Shown here: piece by piece, positions 52,805-63,102 of the stretch
Numbering within the stretch: the stretch's first letter is position 1
Layout of the letters: each line of letters begins with the position of its first letter
Source of the DNA: Calidifontibacter indicus
Lineage (GTDB): Bacteria; Actinomycetota; Actinomycetes; Actinomycetales; Dermatophilaceae
Reading direction: 5' to 3'
Assembly (NCBI RefSeq): GCF_003386865.1
Contig: NZ_QTUA01000001.1
Coordinates: 1,674,001 to 1,738,000, forward strand
Length of the DNA stretch: 64,000 nt
Translations under genes and position numbers: made by a program
The notes under the pieces: model-generated
Told to the model about the DNA's origin: nothing
Seen by the model: only the letters and a program-made list of their open reading frames with translations
The model's database searches: none

Positions 52805-53605
52805 GTGTCGGATCGTCTGCACACCACCTCGCTGGGCACCACCGGACCCCGCATCGCCTTCCTGCACGGATTGTTCGGTCAGGGCAAGAACTGGACCCAG
52901 ATCGCCAAGGCGCTGGCTGCCGACTACCGACCGACCCTGTTCGACCTGCCGAACCACGGGCGGTCGCCGTGGACCGCCGACTTCGACTACCTGCAGATGG
53001 CCGGTGCGGTCATCGAGGAACTGGAGCGGGCGGCACCGGGGCAGCGGTGGCGGGTGCTCGGACACTCGATGGGCGGCAAGGTGGCGATGCTCGTCGCGCT
53101 GACCCGTCCCGACCTGGTGGAGCAACTGGTGGTGGTCGACGTGTCACCGGTCGACTACGGCGCGCACGGTGAGTTCGAGGGCTACATCGCCGGGATGAAG
53201 GGCATGCCGCTCGCCGAGGTGCACTCCCGGGCCGACGCCGATGGGCTTGCCGCGCAATGGGTTTCCGACCCGGGAGTGCGCGCGTTCCTGCTGCAGAACC
53301 TGCGGCGCGACGACGACGGGTGGCGCTGGCAGGTCAACCTCGACCTGCTCGAGCGCTCGCTGCGCACGCTCGGCAGCTGGCCGGCCGACCGGCTGCCGCC
53401 CGGCGCGACGTACGACGGACCGACCCTGTTGGTGTCGGGCACCCTGTCTGGTTACGTGAAGCCGGCGCACGTCGCTGCCATGCGTACGCTCTTTCCCCGG
53501 GTGCGCTTGGTGGCCGTCAAGGGTGCGGGCCACTGGGTGCACTCGGAGAAGCCCGACGTCTTCCTCACCACGGTTCGCACCTTCCTCGACGCAGATCGGA
53601 GCTGA
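52805..53605 (+). CDS. Alpha/beta hydrolase (YbfF esterase-like)
   Basis: A 266-residue alpha/beta hydrolase. FLHGLFGQGKNW holds the oxyanion hole, VLGHSMGGKVAM the nucleophile serine near residue 99, and GAGHWVHSEKP the catalytic histidine. It resembles acyl-CoA/ester hydrolase YbfF; substrate unknown. GTG at 52805 has AGGAG five bases upstream. The next gene starts three bases after its stop. Confidence 0.87.
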   Translation: MSDRLHTTSLGTTGPRIAFLHGLFGQGKNWTQIAKALAADYRPTLFDLPNHGRSPWTADFDYLQMAGAVIEELERAAPGQRWRVLGHSMGGKVAMLVALTRPDLVEQLVVVDVSPVDYGAHGEFEGYIAGMKGMPLAEVHSRADADGLAAQWVSDPGVRAFLLQNLRRDDDGWRWQVNLDLLERSLRTLGSWPADRLPPGATYDGPTLLVSGTLSGYVKPAHVAAMRTLFPRVRLVAVKGAGHWVHSEKPDVFLTTVRTFLDADRS

Positions 53606-53608
53606 CCG

Positions 53609-54262
53609 GTGCTCGACAACAGATCTCTGTCCCGGATGTGGGACTACGCCGACCCGCGCGTGTCGGAAGGCCGGCTGCGTGCGGCACGCGACGCGGCAGC
53701 CGCCGCCGAAGAACCGGTCGAACGCGACGAACTGACCACCCAGGTGGCTCGGGCGCTCGGGCTGCAAGGCGAATACGCCTCTGCCGAAGCAGAACTCGCC
53801 GCGATCAGCTCCGACGTGCCGGTCGTGCAGGTGCGTGTGCTGCTCGAGCGCGGACGGATCGCCAACAGCAGTTCGGATCGTGCCGGGGCGGTGCGCCGCC
53901 TGCTCGAGGCGGCCCGGCTCGCCCGCGAACACGGCCTCACCTACCTGCTGGTCGACGCGCTGCACATGCTGGCCATCGCCGACCCGGCCTACTCGGGCCT
54001 GTGGACCGACCAGGGCATCGAGATCGCCCAGCGGGCCGACGAGCAGACCCAGGTGTGGATGATCGCCCTGTCGAACAACCGCGGGTGGGACTTCTTCGAC
54101 GCCGGCGATTTCGCGATGGCGCGGCAGTACTTCGAACAGGCCGAGCAGTGGGCCGACCGGATGGGCACCCGGCGCCAGCAGCAGTTGGCCCGCGAGGCGC
54201 TCGCGGAGTGCGACGCGGCGATCCGCGCAGCCGAACCGGCGCGCGACGTGCGCGACTACTGA
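53609..54262 (+). CDS. TPR-like helical repeat protein
   Basis: A 217-residue all-helical protein with repeat-like segments (ALGLQGEYASAEAELAAI; AGAVRRLLEAARLAREHGL; DAGDFAMARQYFEQAEQWAD) typical of tetratricopeptide repeats, so it probably binds another protein. No catalytic motif. GTG start, co-transcribed with the hydrolase. Confidence 0.7.
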   Translation: MLDNRSLSRMWDYADPRVSEGRLRAARDAAAAAEEPVERDELTTQVARALGLQGEYASAEAELAAISSDVPVVQVRVLLERGRIANSSSDRAGAVRRLLEAARLAREHGLTYLLVDALHMLAIADPAYSGLWTDQGIEIAQRADEQTQVWMIALSNNRGWDFFDAGDFAMARQYFEQAEQWADRMGTRRQQQLAREALAECDAAIRAAEPARDVRDY

Positions 54263-54344
54263 CGTCCGTTCGCGACCGACCTGCGGGACCACTGAACGCG
54301 CGTTGCGCCGTCCGACAACCGCACCGCGCCCGGTGACACCGCAC

Positions 54345-54350
54345 TAGGGT
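54345..54350 (+). promoter_or_regulatory. -10 element upstream of amidohydrolase gene
   Basis: TAGGGT, eight bases, then the ATG at 54359. An AGGGGAC also precedes the ATG, so a short leader with ribosome site is possible. Confidence 0.45.
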
Positions 54351-54358
54351 CAGGGGAC

Positions 54359-55462
54359 ATGAGCGATGTGCTGCACGTGAAGGGCCCGATCCTCGTGTCC
54401 GAGACCGAGGTCCGCGACGAACTCTGGGTGATCGACGGGCGGGTCACCTTCACCGCCCCGCTGTCGGCGGAGGCCTCGGACGACGTGTCGACGGTGACCG
54501 GGTATGTGTTGCCCGGGCTGGTCGACGCGCACTGCCACGTCGGGCTCGAAGCCACCGGCGGCGTGACCGCGCAGCGCGCCGAGGAGCACGCCGTCGCCGA
54601 CCGCGACGCAGGCGCGCTGTTGCTGCGCGACGCGGGATCGCCGGTCGACACCCACTGGATCGACGACAGGGAGGATCTCCCGCGGATCATCCGCGCCGGA
54701 CGCCACATCGCCCGCACCAAGCGCTACATCCGCAACTTCGCCCACGAGATCGAACCCGAAGACCTGGTCGCCTACGTGCGGCAGGAGGCGCGCCGCGGCG
54801 ACGGTTGGGTGAAGCTCGTCGGCGACTGGATCGACCGCGAGCGCGGCGACCTCGCACCGTGCTGGCCGAGGGAGGCGCTGAAGGCCGCGATCGACGCCGC
54901 GCACGAGGAAGGCGCCCGGGTCACCGCCCACTGCTTCGGCGAGGAGTCGTTGCACGACTTCGCCGCAGCCGGCACCGACTGCATCGAACACGCGACCGGG
55001 CTGACGACCGAAAGCATCGATCAGTTTGCGGCACAAGGAATTTCGATCGTGCCGACCTTGGTCAACATCGAGAACTTCCCGAAGTTCGCCGACGCCGGCG
55101 AGGAGAAGTTTCCCAAGTACGCCGCGCACATGCGCGACCTGTACACCCGCCGGTTCGAGACCGTCGCCGCCGCCCACGAGGCCGGGGTGAAGGTCTACGT
55201 CGGCACCGACGCGGGCGGCCAGCTGCCGCACGGGCTGGTCGGCGACGAGGTGGCCGAGTTCGTGAAGGCCGGCATGACGAACATCGAGGCGCTGAGCGCC
55301 GCCACCTGGGGCGCCCGCGCGTGGCTCGGCCGTCCGGGGATCGAGGAAGGTCAGGCTGCAGACTTCGTCGTCTACGGCTGCGACCCGCGCGACGACGTCG
55401 CCGTGCTCAAGGCGCCGCAGCAGGTGGTGCTGCGCGGCAAGGTCGTGTCCCCGGCCGGCTGA
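54359..55462 (+). CDS. Amidohydrolase family protein
   Basis: A 367-residue metal-dependent hydrolase of the imidazolonepropionase/cyclic-imide type. Metal ligands are seen in GLVDAHCHVGLE, RVTAHCFGEESL, DCIEHATG and VGTDAGGQLPHG. The lysine in GWVKLVGDW may bridge the metals. The small beta-sandwich is formed by both ends. Substrate not known. No signal peptide. Confidence 0.88.
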   Translation: MSDVLHVKGPILVSETEVRDELWVIDGRVTFTAPLSAEASDDVSTVTGYVLPGLVDAHCHVGLEATGGVTAQRAEEHAVADRDAGALLLRDAGSPVDTHWIDDREDLPRIIRAGRHIARTKRYIRNFAHEIEPEDLVAYVRQEARRGDGWVKLVGDWIDRERGDLAPCWPREALKAAIDAAHEEGARVTAHCFGEESLHDFAAAGTDCIEHATGLTTESIDQFAAQGISIVPTLVNIENFPKFADAGEEKFPKYAAHMRDLYTRRFETVAAAHEAGVKVYVGTDAGGQLPHGLVGDEVAEFVKAGMTNIEALSAATWGARAWLGRPGIEEGQAADFVVYGCDPRDDVAVLKAPQQVVLRGKVVSPAG

Positions 55463-55497
55463 GTCGGGTAACCCGGGCGAACCCGGGCGAGCTCAGC

Positions 55498-56085
55498 TCA
55501 GTTGTCGGGCCGGGGCTCGACCATCGACGGCGAGTACGCACGCAGTTCCGGTGTGTCGACCTGCAACAGCAGCGACTGCGACACCGCCGCGTGGCCTCGG
55601 TCGAGGTTCGCGGCGCGGTGCGGCCCGCCGAGGGCCAGCATCGGCACATAGTTGAAGCCCTCGTCGAGGTCGGGCACACCGTGCACGGCCGCAGCCTGGG
55701 TGAAGTGACGGCTCTCGAGCACCTGCTCGCGGTAGCCGCGATCGCCGAACCGGCGCAGCACCTCGGTGAGCGGCTCACCAGGCTCGGTGACGATGTCCAT
55801 CGCGCCGAACCGCAGCTTCATCGCGGTGAACGTGCCCGTCTCGGGGATGTACATGATCGTGTCGCACAAGGCGGTGAGGAAGATCGGCACCCCGCTGCGT
55901 AGGAAGACGAAACCCTCGTCCTCGAACCAGATCGGGTCGATCACCTTCAGGAATCCGTCGTCGACGAAGCCAACGCCGTGTTCGCGCCACATCGCGCTGA
56001 TCTCGGGGCCGACCTGGTCGCCGTACCGGTCGAAGACGGCCTGCGGCATGGGGGCGACGGTCTGGAAAGTATCGAAGAAGGGCAT
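55498..56085 (-). CDS. GAD-like/DUF1851 (T6SS-immunity-type) protein
   Basis: A 195-residue protein resembling the GAD-like plus DUF1851 pair found in immunity proteins such as Tdi1. FDRYGDQVGPEISAMWREHG, VDDGFLKVIDPIWF and TAMKLRFGAMDIVTEP match the family's spacing. No toxin gene lies next to it, so it is an orphan immunity or has another role. ATG at 56085 with AAAGGACC upstream. It diverges from the acetyltransferase gene. Confidence 0.68.
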   Translation of the reverse strand: MPFFDTFQTVAPMPQAVFDRYGDQVGPEISAMWREHGVGFVDDGFLKVIDPIWFEDEGFVFLRSGVPIFLTALCDTIMYIPETGTFTAMKLRFGAMDIVTEPGEPLTEVLRRFGDRGYREQVLESRHFTQAAAVHGVPDLDEGFNYVPMLALGGPHRAANLDRGHAAVSQSLLLQVDTPELRAYSPSMVEPRPDN

Positions 56086-56162
56086 GATCGGTCCTTTGGC
56101 TCGGGATTTGTTGCAAGTTTGTTCCGAAGACTATGGACGCGACGGGGCGGAAGGTGGTTTCG

Positions 56163-57068
56163 ATGACCGACGAGATGCGCCCGCTCCGCCAAGATGGTGA
56201 CCGGGTGTGGGTGGCGAGCGTGCACGAGGCCGACGTCGCCCCCTACGGCCGGGCGGTCGAGCTGTCGGCGCCGCGCATCCGGGAGTGGAACCGGGTTCAC
56301 CCGAGCGACCTGATCGGCCAACTGTCCAGGCAGAGCGAGGTGCACCGCACGCTGGTGGTCCATGCGCGGCGTCCGGTCGGCGACCACGCGATCGTCGGCG
56401 TCGTCAACGTGTTCAACATCGTGCGCGGGGCGTTCCAGTCGGGCACGATCGGCTACAACTCCTTCGACCCTTACACCGGCACGGGGCTGTTCGCCGAGGG
56501 CCTGCGGTTGGTGCTCGCGCTCGCGTTCACGGCGGAGCCGGACGGCCTGGGTCTGCACCGGATCGAGGCCAACGTGCAGCCGGCGAACGTGCGCTCGGCC
56601 GGCTTGTTGCGTTCGATCGGGTTCCGTCGCGAACGCCACGTGCGCCACATGCTTTTCCTCGAAGGCGGTGGCAGACAGGCGAGTTGGCGCGATCACGACT
56701 CCTACGCGATCACCGCCGGTGAGCCGCCGACACCGCACCGGCCGAACGAACACCCGCGGGTCGTCGTGGTGGCCGGCACCGGGGCACGACGGCCCGGGCC
56801 GGCGGGTGCGCTCGCCGACGAACTCGGGGTGCCGCTGCTGTCGAGCCGAATCATTTCGGTCGACCTCATCTGGCAGGTGCTGGCCACCTCGCCCCCCGGA
56901 GCGGTCGTCGAACTGGATCCGGACGCTGTCGGGCGTGACGCAGTGCTCGATGGGCTGCACCGGGCGGATGTGCCGGTCGAGCGTGCCCTGCTGGTCGGCG
57001 AGCTGCCGTCCGACCCGTCCGGAATCACCCGAGTTGCGCTGCAGGCCAGAGCGATCGGACTGGGGTGA
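56163..57068 (+). CDS. GNAT acetyltransferase with degenerate kinase-like C-terminal domain
   Basis: A 301-residue protein. Residues 10-180 are a RimJ-type GNAT domain (VVNVFNIVRGAFQSGTIGY; GLHRIEANVQPANVRSAGLL; SIGFRRERHVRHMLFLEG). Residues 195-301 look like a P-loop small-molecule kinase (VVVVAGTGARRPGPAGALAD, then ELGVPLLSSRIISVDLIW) in which the GxxxxGK[ST] lysine is lost. ATG at 56163 has GGAAGG upstream. Target unknown. Confidence 0.75.
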   Translation: MTDEMRPLRQDGDRVWVASVHEADVAPYGRAVELSAPRIREWNRVHPSDLIGQLSRQSEVHRTLVVHARRPVGDHAIVGVVNVFNIVRGAFQSGTIGYNSFDPYTGTGLFAEGLRLVLALAFTAEPDGLGLHRIEANVQPANVRSAGLLRSIGFRRERHVRHMLFLEGGGRQASWRDHDSYAITAGEPPTPHRPNEHPRVVVVAGTGARRPGPAGALADELGVPLLSSRIISVDLIWQVLATSPPGAVVELDPDAVGRDAVLDGLHRADVPVERALLVGELPSDPSGITRVALQARAIGLG

Positions 57069-57082
57069 CCACGCCGGTTACA

Positions 57083-57129
57083 AAAGACGAAGTCGATTGC
57101 AAAGACGAAGTCGATTGCAAAGACGAAGG
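57083..57129 (+). repeat. 18-bp tandem repeat, 2.6 copies
   Basis: The unit AAAGACGAAGTCGATTGC occurs at 57083-57100 and 57101-57118, with a partial third copy at 57119-57129 that runs into a hairpin. It is AT-richer than its surroundings. Confidence 0.8.
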
Positions 57130-57160
57130 AGGGGAACGGTCGCGATGACCGTTCCCCTCC
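57128..57160. terminator. Bidirectional terminator between acetyltransferase gene and aceB
   Basis: A perfect 14-bp stem (57128-57141 with 57147-57160) with a 5-base loop lies between the two convergent stop codons. Confidence 0.75.
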
Positions 57161-57177
57161 TCCGTGGGGTGACGTGA

Positions 57178-58866
<1,689 letters not shown>

Positions 58867-58940
58867 GACGTGCCTCCTTCAAAGGGCCCGGCGCTCGGCC
58901 GGAGTGTGCTGACTCGCGAATGATGTGGTGTGAGAGTGGA

Positions 58941-58986
58941 ACTCGGGCTCCTGCGACCGGAGCCAGTTGATCGCAGGAGCCCGAGT
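58941..58986 (-). terminator. Terminator between aceA and aceB
   Basis: A perfect 16-bp stem (58941-58956 with 58971-58986) and a 14-base loop, about 70 bases beyond the aceA stop. Confidence 0.75.
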
Positions 58987-59054
58987 GGTACCTGGTGGCG
59001 CTCCGAGAGCGCCGTGGTGGTCAGGGGGTACGAGCGTGCTCGCCCCCCGAACTG

Positions 59055-60338
59055 TCAGTGGAACTGAGCGGTCTCGGTGGAGTCCTTGAGAGCGGTGGTG
59101 GAGCTCTCCGGGTTCAGCGCGGTCGAGATCAGGTCGAAGTAACCGGTGCCGACCTCGCGCTGGTGACGCGTGGCGGTGTAACCGCGCTCCTCCGAGGCGA
59201 ACTCGCGCTCCTGCAGCTCGACGTAGGCCGACATCTGGTTGCGGGCGTAGCCGTGGGCCAGATCGAACATCGAGTAGTTGAGGGCGTGGAAGCCGGCCAG
59301 GGTGATGAACTGGAACTTGAAGCCCATGGCGCCCAGCTCACGCTGGAACTTCGCGATCGTGGCGTCGTCGAGGTGCTTCTTCCAGTTGAAGCTCGGCGAG
59401 CAGTTGTACGCGAGCATCTGGTCGGGGAAGTCGGCCTTGACGGACTCCGCGAAGTTGCGGGCCAGCTCGAGGTCGGGGGTGCCGGTCTCCATCCAGATCA
59501 GGTCGGAGTAGGGCGCGTACGCCTTGGCGCGGGCGATGCACGGCTCGATGCCGTTGCGCACCTTGTAGAAGCCCTCGCCGGTGCGCTCACCGGTGATGAA
59601 TTCCTTGTCGCGGTCGTCGACGTCGGTGGTGATGAGGGTCGCGGCCTCGGCGTCGGTGCGGGCGATGATGAGGCTCGGCACACCGGCGACGTCGGCAGCC
59701 AGACGCGCGGCGTTGAGGGTGCGGACGTGCTGCTGGGTCGGGATGAGCACCTTGCCACCGAGGTGACCGCACTTCTTCTCCGAGGCCAGCTGGTCCTCCC
59801 AGTGCACACCGGACGCACCGGCGGCGATCATGGCCTTCATCAGCTCGTACGCGTTCAGCGGGCCACCGAAGCCGGCCTCGGCGTCGGCCACGATCGGCAC
59901 GACCCACTCGTCGACGGTCTTGATGCCCTCGGAGTGCTCGATCTGGTCGGCGCGCAGCAGCGCGTTGTTGATGCGCTGCACGACCGACGGCACCGAGTTG
60001 GCCGGGTAGAGCGACTGGTCGGGGTAGGTGTGGCCGGAGAGGTTCGCGTCACCGGCGACCTGCCAACCCGACAGGTAGATGGCCTTCAGGCCGGCCTTGA
60101 CCTGCTGCACGGCCTGGTTTCCGGTCAGCGCACCGAGCGCGTTGACGAAGTCCTCGGTGTGAAGCTTGTCCCACAGCTGCTCGGCGCCACGACGGGCGAG
60201 GGTGTACTCGATCGGGAAGGAACCGCGCAGCTTGACGACGTCATCAGCGGTGTAGTCGCGGCTGATGCCCTTCCAGCGCTCGTTGGTCTCCCACTCGTTG
60301 GTCAGCTCCTGTGCGGACGGCTGCTTGTTGTCGGTCAT
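59055..60338 (-). CDS. aceA: Isocitrate lyase
   Basis: Splits isocitrate to glyoxylate and succinate, letting the cell grow on acetate or fatty acids. The 427-residue protein has the [10 protein letters not shown] motif with the catalytic cysteine, [20 protein letters not shown] at the start of the barrel, and WMETGTPDL. Length is that of the bacterial short form. ATG at 60338 has GAGGAG upstream. Divergent from the RamB-type regulator, which probably controls it. Confidence 0.97.
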   Translation of the reverse strand: MTDNKQPSAQELTNEWETNERWKGISRDYTADDVVKLRGSFPIEYTLARRGAEQLWDKLHTEDFVNALGALTGNQAVQQVKAGLKAIYLSGWQVAGDANLSGHTYPDQSLYPANSVPSVVQRINNALLRADQIEHSEGIKTVDEWVVPIVADAEAGFGGPLNAYELMKAMIAAGASGVHWEDQLASEKKCGHLGGKVLIPTQQHVRTLNAARLAADVAGVPSLIIARTDAEAATLITTDVDDRDKEFITGERTGEGFYKVRNGIEPCIARAKAYAPYSDLIWMETGTPDLELARNFAESVKADFPDQMLAYNCSPSFNWKKHLDDATIAKFQRELGAMGFKFQFITLAGFHALNYSMFDLAHGYARNQMSAYVELQEREFASEERGYTATRHQREVGTGYFDLISTALNPESSTTALKDSTETAQFH

Positions 60339-60422
60339 GGCTCCTCATTCAGATTCGGTGGAGTTCTTGCTGTACGACGATTCTTGACTGGCCCGACGGG
60401 AAAGTAACCAGGATTCTGGCGT

Positions 60423-60440
60423 AAAGATTCACGATTCTTT
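60423..60440. promoter_or_regulatory. Imperfect palindrome in the aceA-ramB spacer
   Basis: AAAGATTC-AC-GATTCTTT is an 18-base near-palindrome a few bases before the -10 of the regulator gene. GATTC or GATTCT occurs several more times between 60351 and 60420. It is a candidate operator for the regulator. It does not match the RamB site known from Corynebacterium, so this is a guess. Confidence 0.4.
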
Positions 60441-60443
60441 CGG

Positions 60444-60449
60444 TAACAT
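60444..60449 (+). promoter_or_regulatory. -10 element for leaderless ramB-type gene
   Basis: TAACAT, six bases, then the ATG at 60456. Confidence 0.55.
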
Positions 60450-60455
60450 GCATCC

Positions 60456-62024
60456 ATGACTTCTGTTTCGAGTGATGCACGTCGCACGAGGTCTCGGTCC
60501 GCCCCGAAGCTGGACCGTATGAACTCCGCGACGCAGATCGGCCGCCTCACCGAGCCCGAGGCGCCCGATGCCGAGCTCGACCTCGCCGGCTCGGCGCCCG
60601 ATCCGTTGACCATCGGACGACGCGTGCGCCACGTGCGCCAGGAGGCCGGCCGCACTCTCGGTGACGTCGCCGACGCCATCGGCATCTCGCCGTCCGCGCT
60701 GTCGCTCATCGAGACCGGCAAGCGTGAGCCGCGCCTGTCGGTGCTCGCGGCGCTCGCCAAGGTGCTCGACGCCTCGGTCCAGGACTTCCTGTCGTCGGCG
60801 CCGCCGAGCCGCCGGGCCGCACTGGAGATCCGGCTGGAAAAGGCGCAGCGGCAGGAGTCGTACGAGGCACTCGGTCTGCCGAAGGTGAAGGTCGGGCCGC
60901 GCCTGCCCGACGAGGCGCTCGAGGCGCTCGTCGGTATGCACGAGGCGATGGCGTCGGCGCAGGCCGACAGCGCCGCCACCCCCGAGCACGCCCGCCGCGC
61001 CAACGGCGAGTTGCGCGAACGGATGCGCGCGGCCGACAACTACTTCGGCGACATCGAGGCCGAGGCCGCCACCTTGCTGAAGGCGATCAACCACCCGGGC
61101 GGACCGATCAGCCGGGCCGCGGTCGACCGCCTCGCCGGACACCTCGGCTACAAGCTGATCCACACCTCCGACCTGCCCGGCTCGACCCGGTCGGTGAGCG
61201 ATCTGCGCAACAAGCGCATCTACCTGCCGCAGCCCGAGGCCGGGCAGCACGACTCGCGCTCGTTGGCCATGCAGGCCGTGGGCCACCACGTGTTGGGTCA
61301 CCGTCCGCCGGCCGACTACTCGGAGTTCCTGTCGCAGCGGGTCGAGATCAACTACTTCGCCGCCGCGCTGCTCATGCCGGAGAAGGACACCGTCGCGCTG
61401 CTGCGAACTGCCAAGCAGGACAAGGACATTGCGATCGAAGACCTGCGCGACGCCTACGCGGTCTCCTACGAGACCGCGGCCCACCGGTTCACCAACCTCG
61501 CCACCCGGCACCTCGGCATTCCCGTGCACTTCATGCGCATCTCGCAGGAGGGCGTGATCTACAAGGCCTACGAGAACGACGGCATCGTCTTCCCCTCCGA
61601 CGCCACGGGTGCGATCGAGGGGCAGCGGGTGTGTCGGCAGTGGACGGCGCGTCGCGTGTTCGAGCAACCCGACCTCACCCAGGCCTACCAGGCCTACACC
61701 GACACCCGGTCGGGCACCTACTGGTGCACCGCGGTGGTCGATCGCACGTCGGCCGGGTCGTTCTCGGTGAACGTCGGCGTGCCCTATCAGCACGTGAAGT
61801 GGATGCGCGGCCGTGACACCCAGGAGCGCAGCGTCTCCCGCTGCCCCGACCCGGCGTGTTGCACCGCCCCACCCCAGCCGCTCGCCGGACGCTGGGACGG
61901 CCAGGCCTGGCCGTCCGCGCGGGTGCACTCGCACCTGCTGGCCGCGATGCCGCCCGGTGTCTTCCCGGGTGTCGACGACACCGAGATCTACGCCTTCCTC
62001 GACAAGCACGCCCCGACCGACTGA
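60456..62024 (+). CDS. ramB: RamB-type XRE/ImmA-like regulator of acetate metabolism
   Basis: A 522-residue regulator. Helix-turn-helix (RRVRHVRQEAGRTLGDVADA, then SPSALSLIETGKREPRLS) at residues 50-110; a middle region with a degenerate IrrE/ImmA peptidase-like domain (LAMQAVGHHVLGH, EINYFAAALLMP); and a C-terminal short-chain fatty acyl-CoA regulator domain with cysteines in SRCPDPACCTAP. The protein matches RamB, which represses aceA and aceB in corynebacteria. Its place next to aceA supports that role. The first 45 residues are a non-conserved extension. Confidence 0.87.
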   Translation: MTSVSSDARRTRSRSAPKLDRMNSATQIGRLTEPEAPDAELDLAGSAPDPLTIGRRVRHVRQEAGRTLGDVADAIGISPSALSLIETGKREPRLSVLAALAKVLDASVQDFLSSAPPSRRAALEIRLEKAQRQESYEALGLPKVKVGPRLPDEALEALVGMHEAMASAQADSAATPEHARRANGELRERMRAADNYFGDIEAEAATLLKAINHPGGPISRAAVDRLAGHLGYKLIHTSDLPGSTRSVSDLRNKRIYLPQPEAGQHDSRSLAMQAVGHHVLGHRPPADYSEFLSQRVEINYFAAALLMPEKDTVALLRTAKQDKDIAIEDLRDAYAVSYETAAHRFTNLATRHLGIPVHFMRISQEGVIYKAYENDGIVFPSDATGAIEGQRVCRQWTARRVFEQPDLTQAYQAYTDTRSGTYWCTAVVDRTSAGSFSVNVGVPYQHVKWMRGRDTQERSVSRCPDPACCTAPPQPLAGRWDGQAWPSARVHSHLLAAMPPGVFPGVDDTEIYAFLDKHAPTD

Positions 62025-62232
62025 CGGCTCGGTCCGCCTTTGGGTCGGGTGGTTCGGCTACGACGATTCGGGGGTTCGGCGCAGCTGTGAGACGATGGCG
62101 GGCGTACCCGTCTGCTTGCCGGTCACTGTCGTGCCTGCTACCGGACGGTCTACGCCCCCGAGCGACGGCTCCCCGGTGAATCCGCACCGGTCTCGCCGCC
62201 GCTCATCACTATGAACAGGAGACACCACAACA

Positions 62233-62748
62233 GTGGCAGTCAAGATTCGTCTCAAGCGCCTCGGCGCCATCCGCAACGCCCAGTACCGCGTCGTCGTCAT
62301 GGACTCGCGCACCAAGCGTGACGGTCGCGCGATCGAGGAGATCGGCCTCTACCACCCGAAGGAAGAGCCGAGCCTGATCCAGATCGACTCCGAGCGTGCG
62401 CAGTACTGGCTCGGCGTCGGTGCGCAGCCGACCGAGCAGGTCGCCGCGCTGCTGAAGATCACCGGTGACTGGCAGAAGTACAAGGGCGAGCCGGGTGCCG
62501 AAGGCACCCTGAAGACCGCTGCCCCGAAGCCGGACAAGAAGGCCCTCTACGAGGCTGCCCTCAAGGCGGCCCAGGACGGCGAGACCTCCGCCAAGGGCTC
62601 GGCCACCACCGCCAAGAAGAAGGCCGAGAAGAAGGCCGACGACGAGGCTCCGGCCGAGGCTGCGGCAACCGAGGCTCCGGCCGAGGCCGCTGCTGAGTCC
62701 GAGGCTCCGGCTGAGGCTCCGGCCGACTCCGAGACCGCCGAGGCCTGA
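62233..62748 (+). CDS. rpsP: 30S ribosomal protein S16 with Ala/Glu-rich tail
   Basis: A 171-residue S16. The first 85 residues are standard ([46 protein letters not shown]). The rest is a low-complexity Ala/Lys then Ala/Glu/Pro tail, about twice the usual total length, as in some actinobacteria. The GTG at 62233 follows AGGAGA. It precedes khpA by five bases. Confidence 0.96.
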   Translation: MAVKIRLKRLGAIRNAQYRVVVMDSRTKRDGRAIEEIGLYHPKEEPSLIQIDSERAQYWLGVGAQPTEQVAALLKITGDWQKYKGEPGAEGTLKTAAPKPDKKALYEAALKAAQDGETSAKGSATTAKKKAEKKADDEAPAEAAATEAPAEAAAESEAPAEAPADSETAEA

Positions 62749-62753
62749 TCCCG

Positions 62754-62996
62754 GTGCTCGAGGAAGCGCTCGAACACCTGGTCAAGGGTATCGTCGAGCA
62801 CGACGACGAGGTAGTGGTGCGCCACAAGGAGATTCGCCGCGGTGAACTCCTCGAGGTGCGCGTGCACCCCGATGACCTCGGTCGCGTGATCGGTCGATCC
62901 GGTCGCACGGCGTCGGCGCTGCGGACGGTGGTGCAGGCGCTCGCGTCGGGCCGCAACATCCGCGTCGACATCGTCGACACGGACCGCAGCCGCTGA
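62754..62996 (+). CDS. khpA: KH domain RNA-binding protein KhpA
   Basis: An 80-residue single KH-domain protein that binds RNA, often as a dimer with KhpB. HPDDLGRVIGRSGRTASALR carries the GxxG loop. GTG start. It normally lies between rpsP and rimM; here a terminator follows at once. Confidence 0.93.
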   Translation: MLEEALEHLVKGIVEHDDEVVVRHKEIRRGELLEVRVHPDDLGRVIGRSGRTASALRTVVQALASGRNIRVDIVDTDRSR

Positions 62997-63006
62997 TCGC
63001 ACCGCA

Positions 63007-63038
63007 CGAGACTCCCCGGAAACATCCGGGGAGTCTCG
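63007..63038 (+). terminator. Intrinsic terminator after khpA
   Basis: A perfect 13-bp stem (63007-63019 with 63026-63038), 6-base loop, then TCGTTTCTGTT. The clearest rho-independent terminator of the window. Confidence 0.88.
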
Positions 63039-63102
63039 TCGTTTCTGTTCGCTCGAACAAAGAGATTGCAGGACAACTGGTTTGAGGAGTGAAGAACACG
63101 TC

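Noticed and set aside
57083-57118. TTGCAAAG in the tandem repeat as a RamB binding site
   Set aside because: It resembles half of the corynebacterial RamB motif, but lies beyond the 3' end of aceB, not at a promoter.
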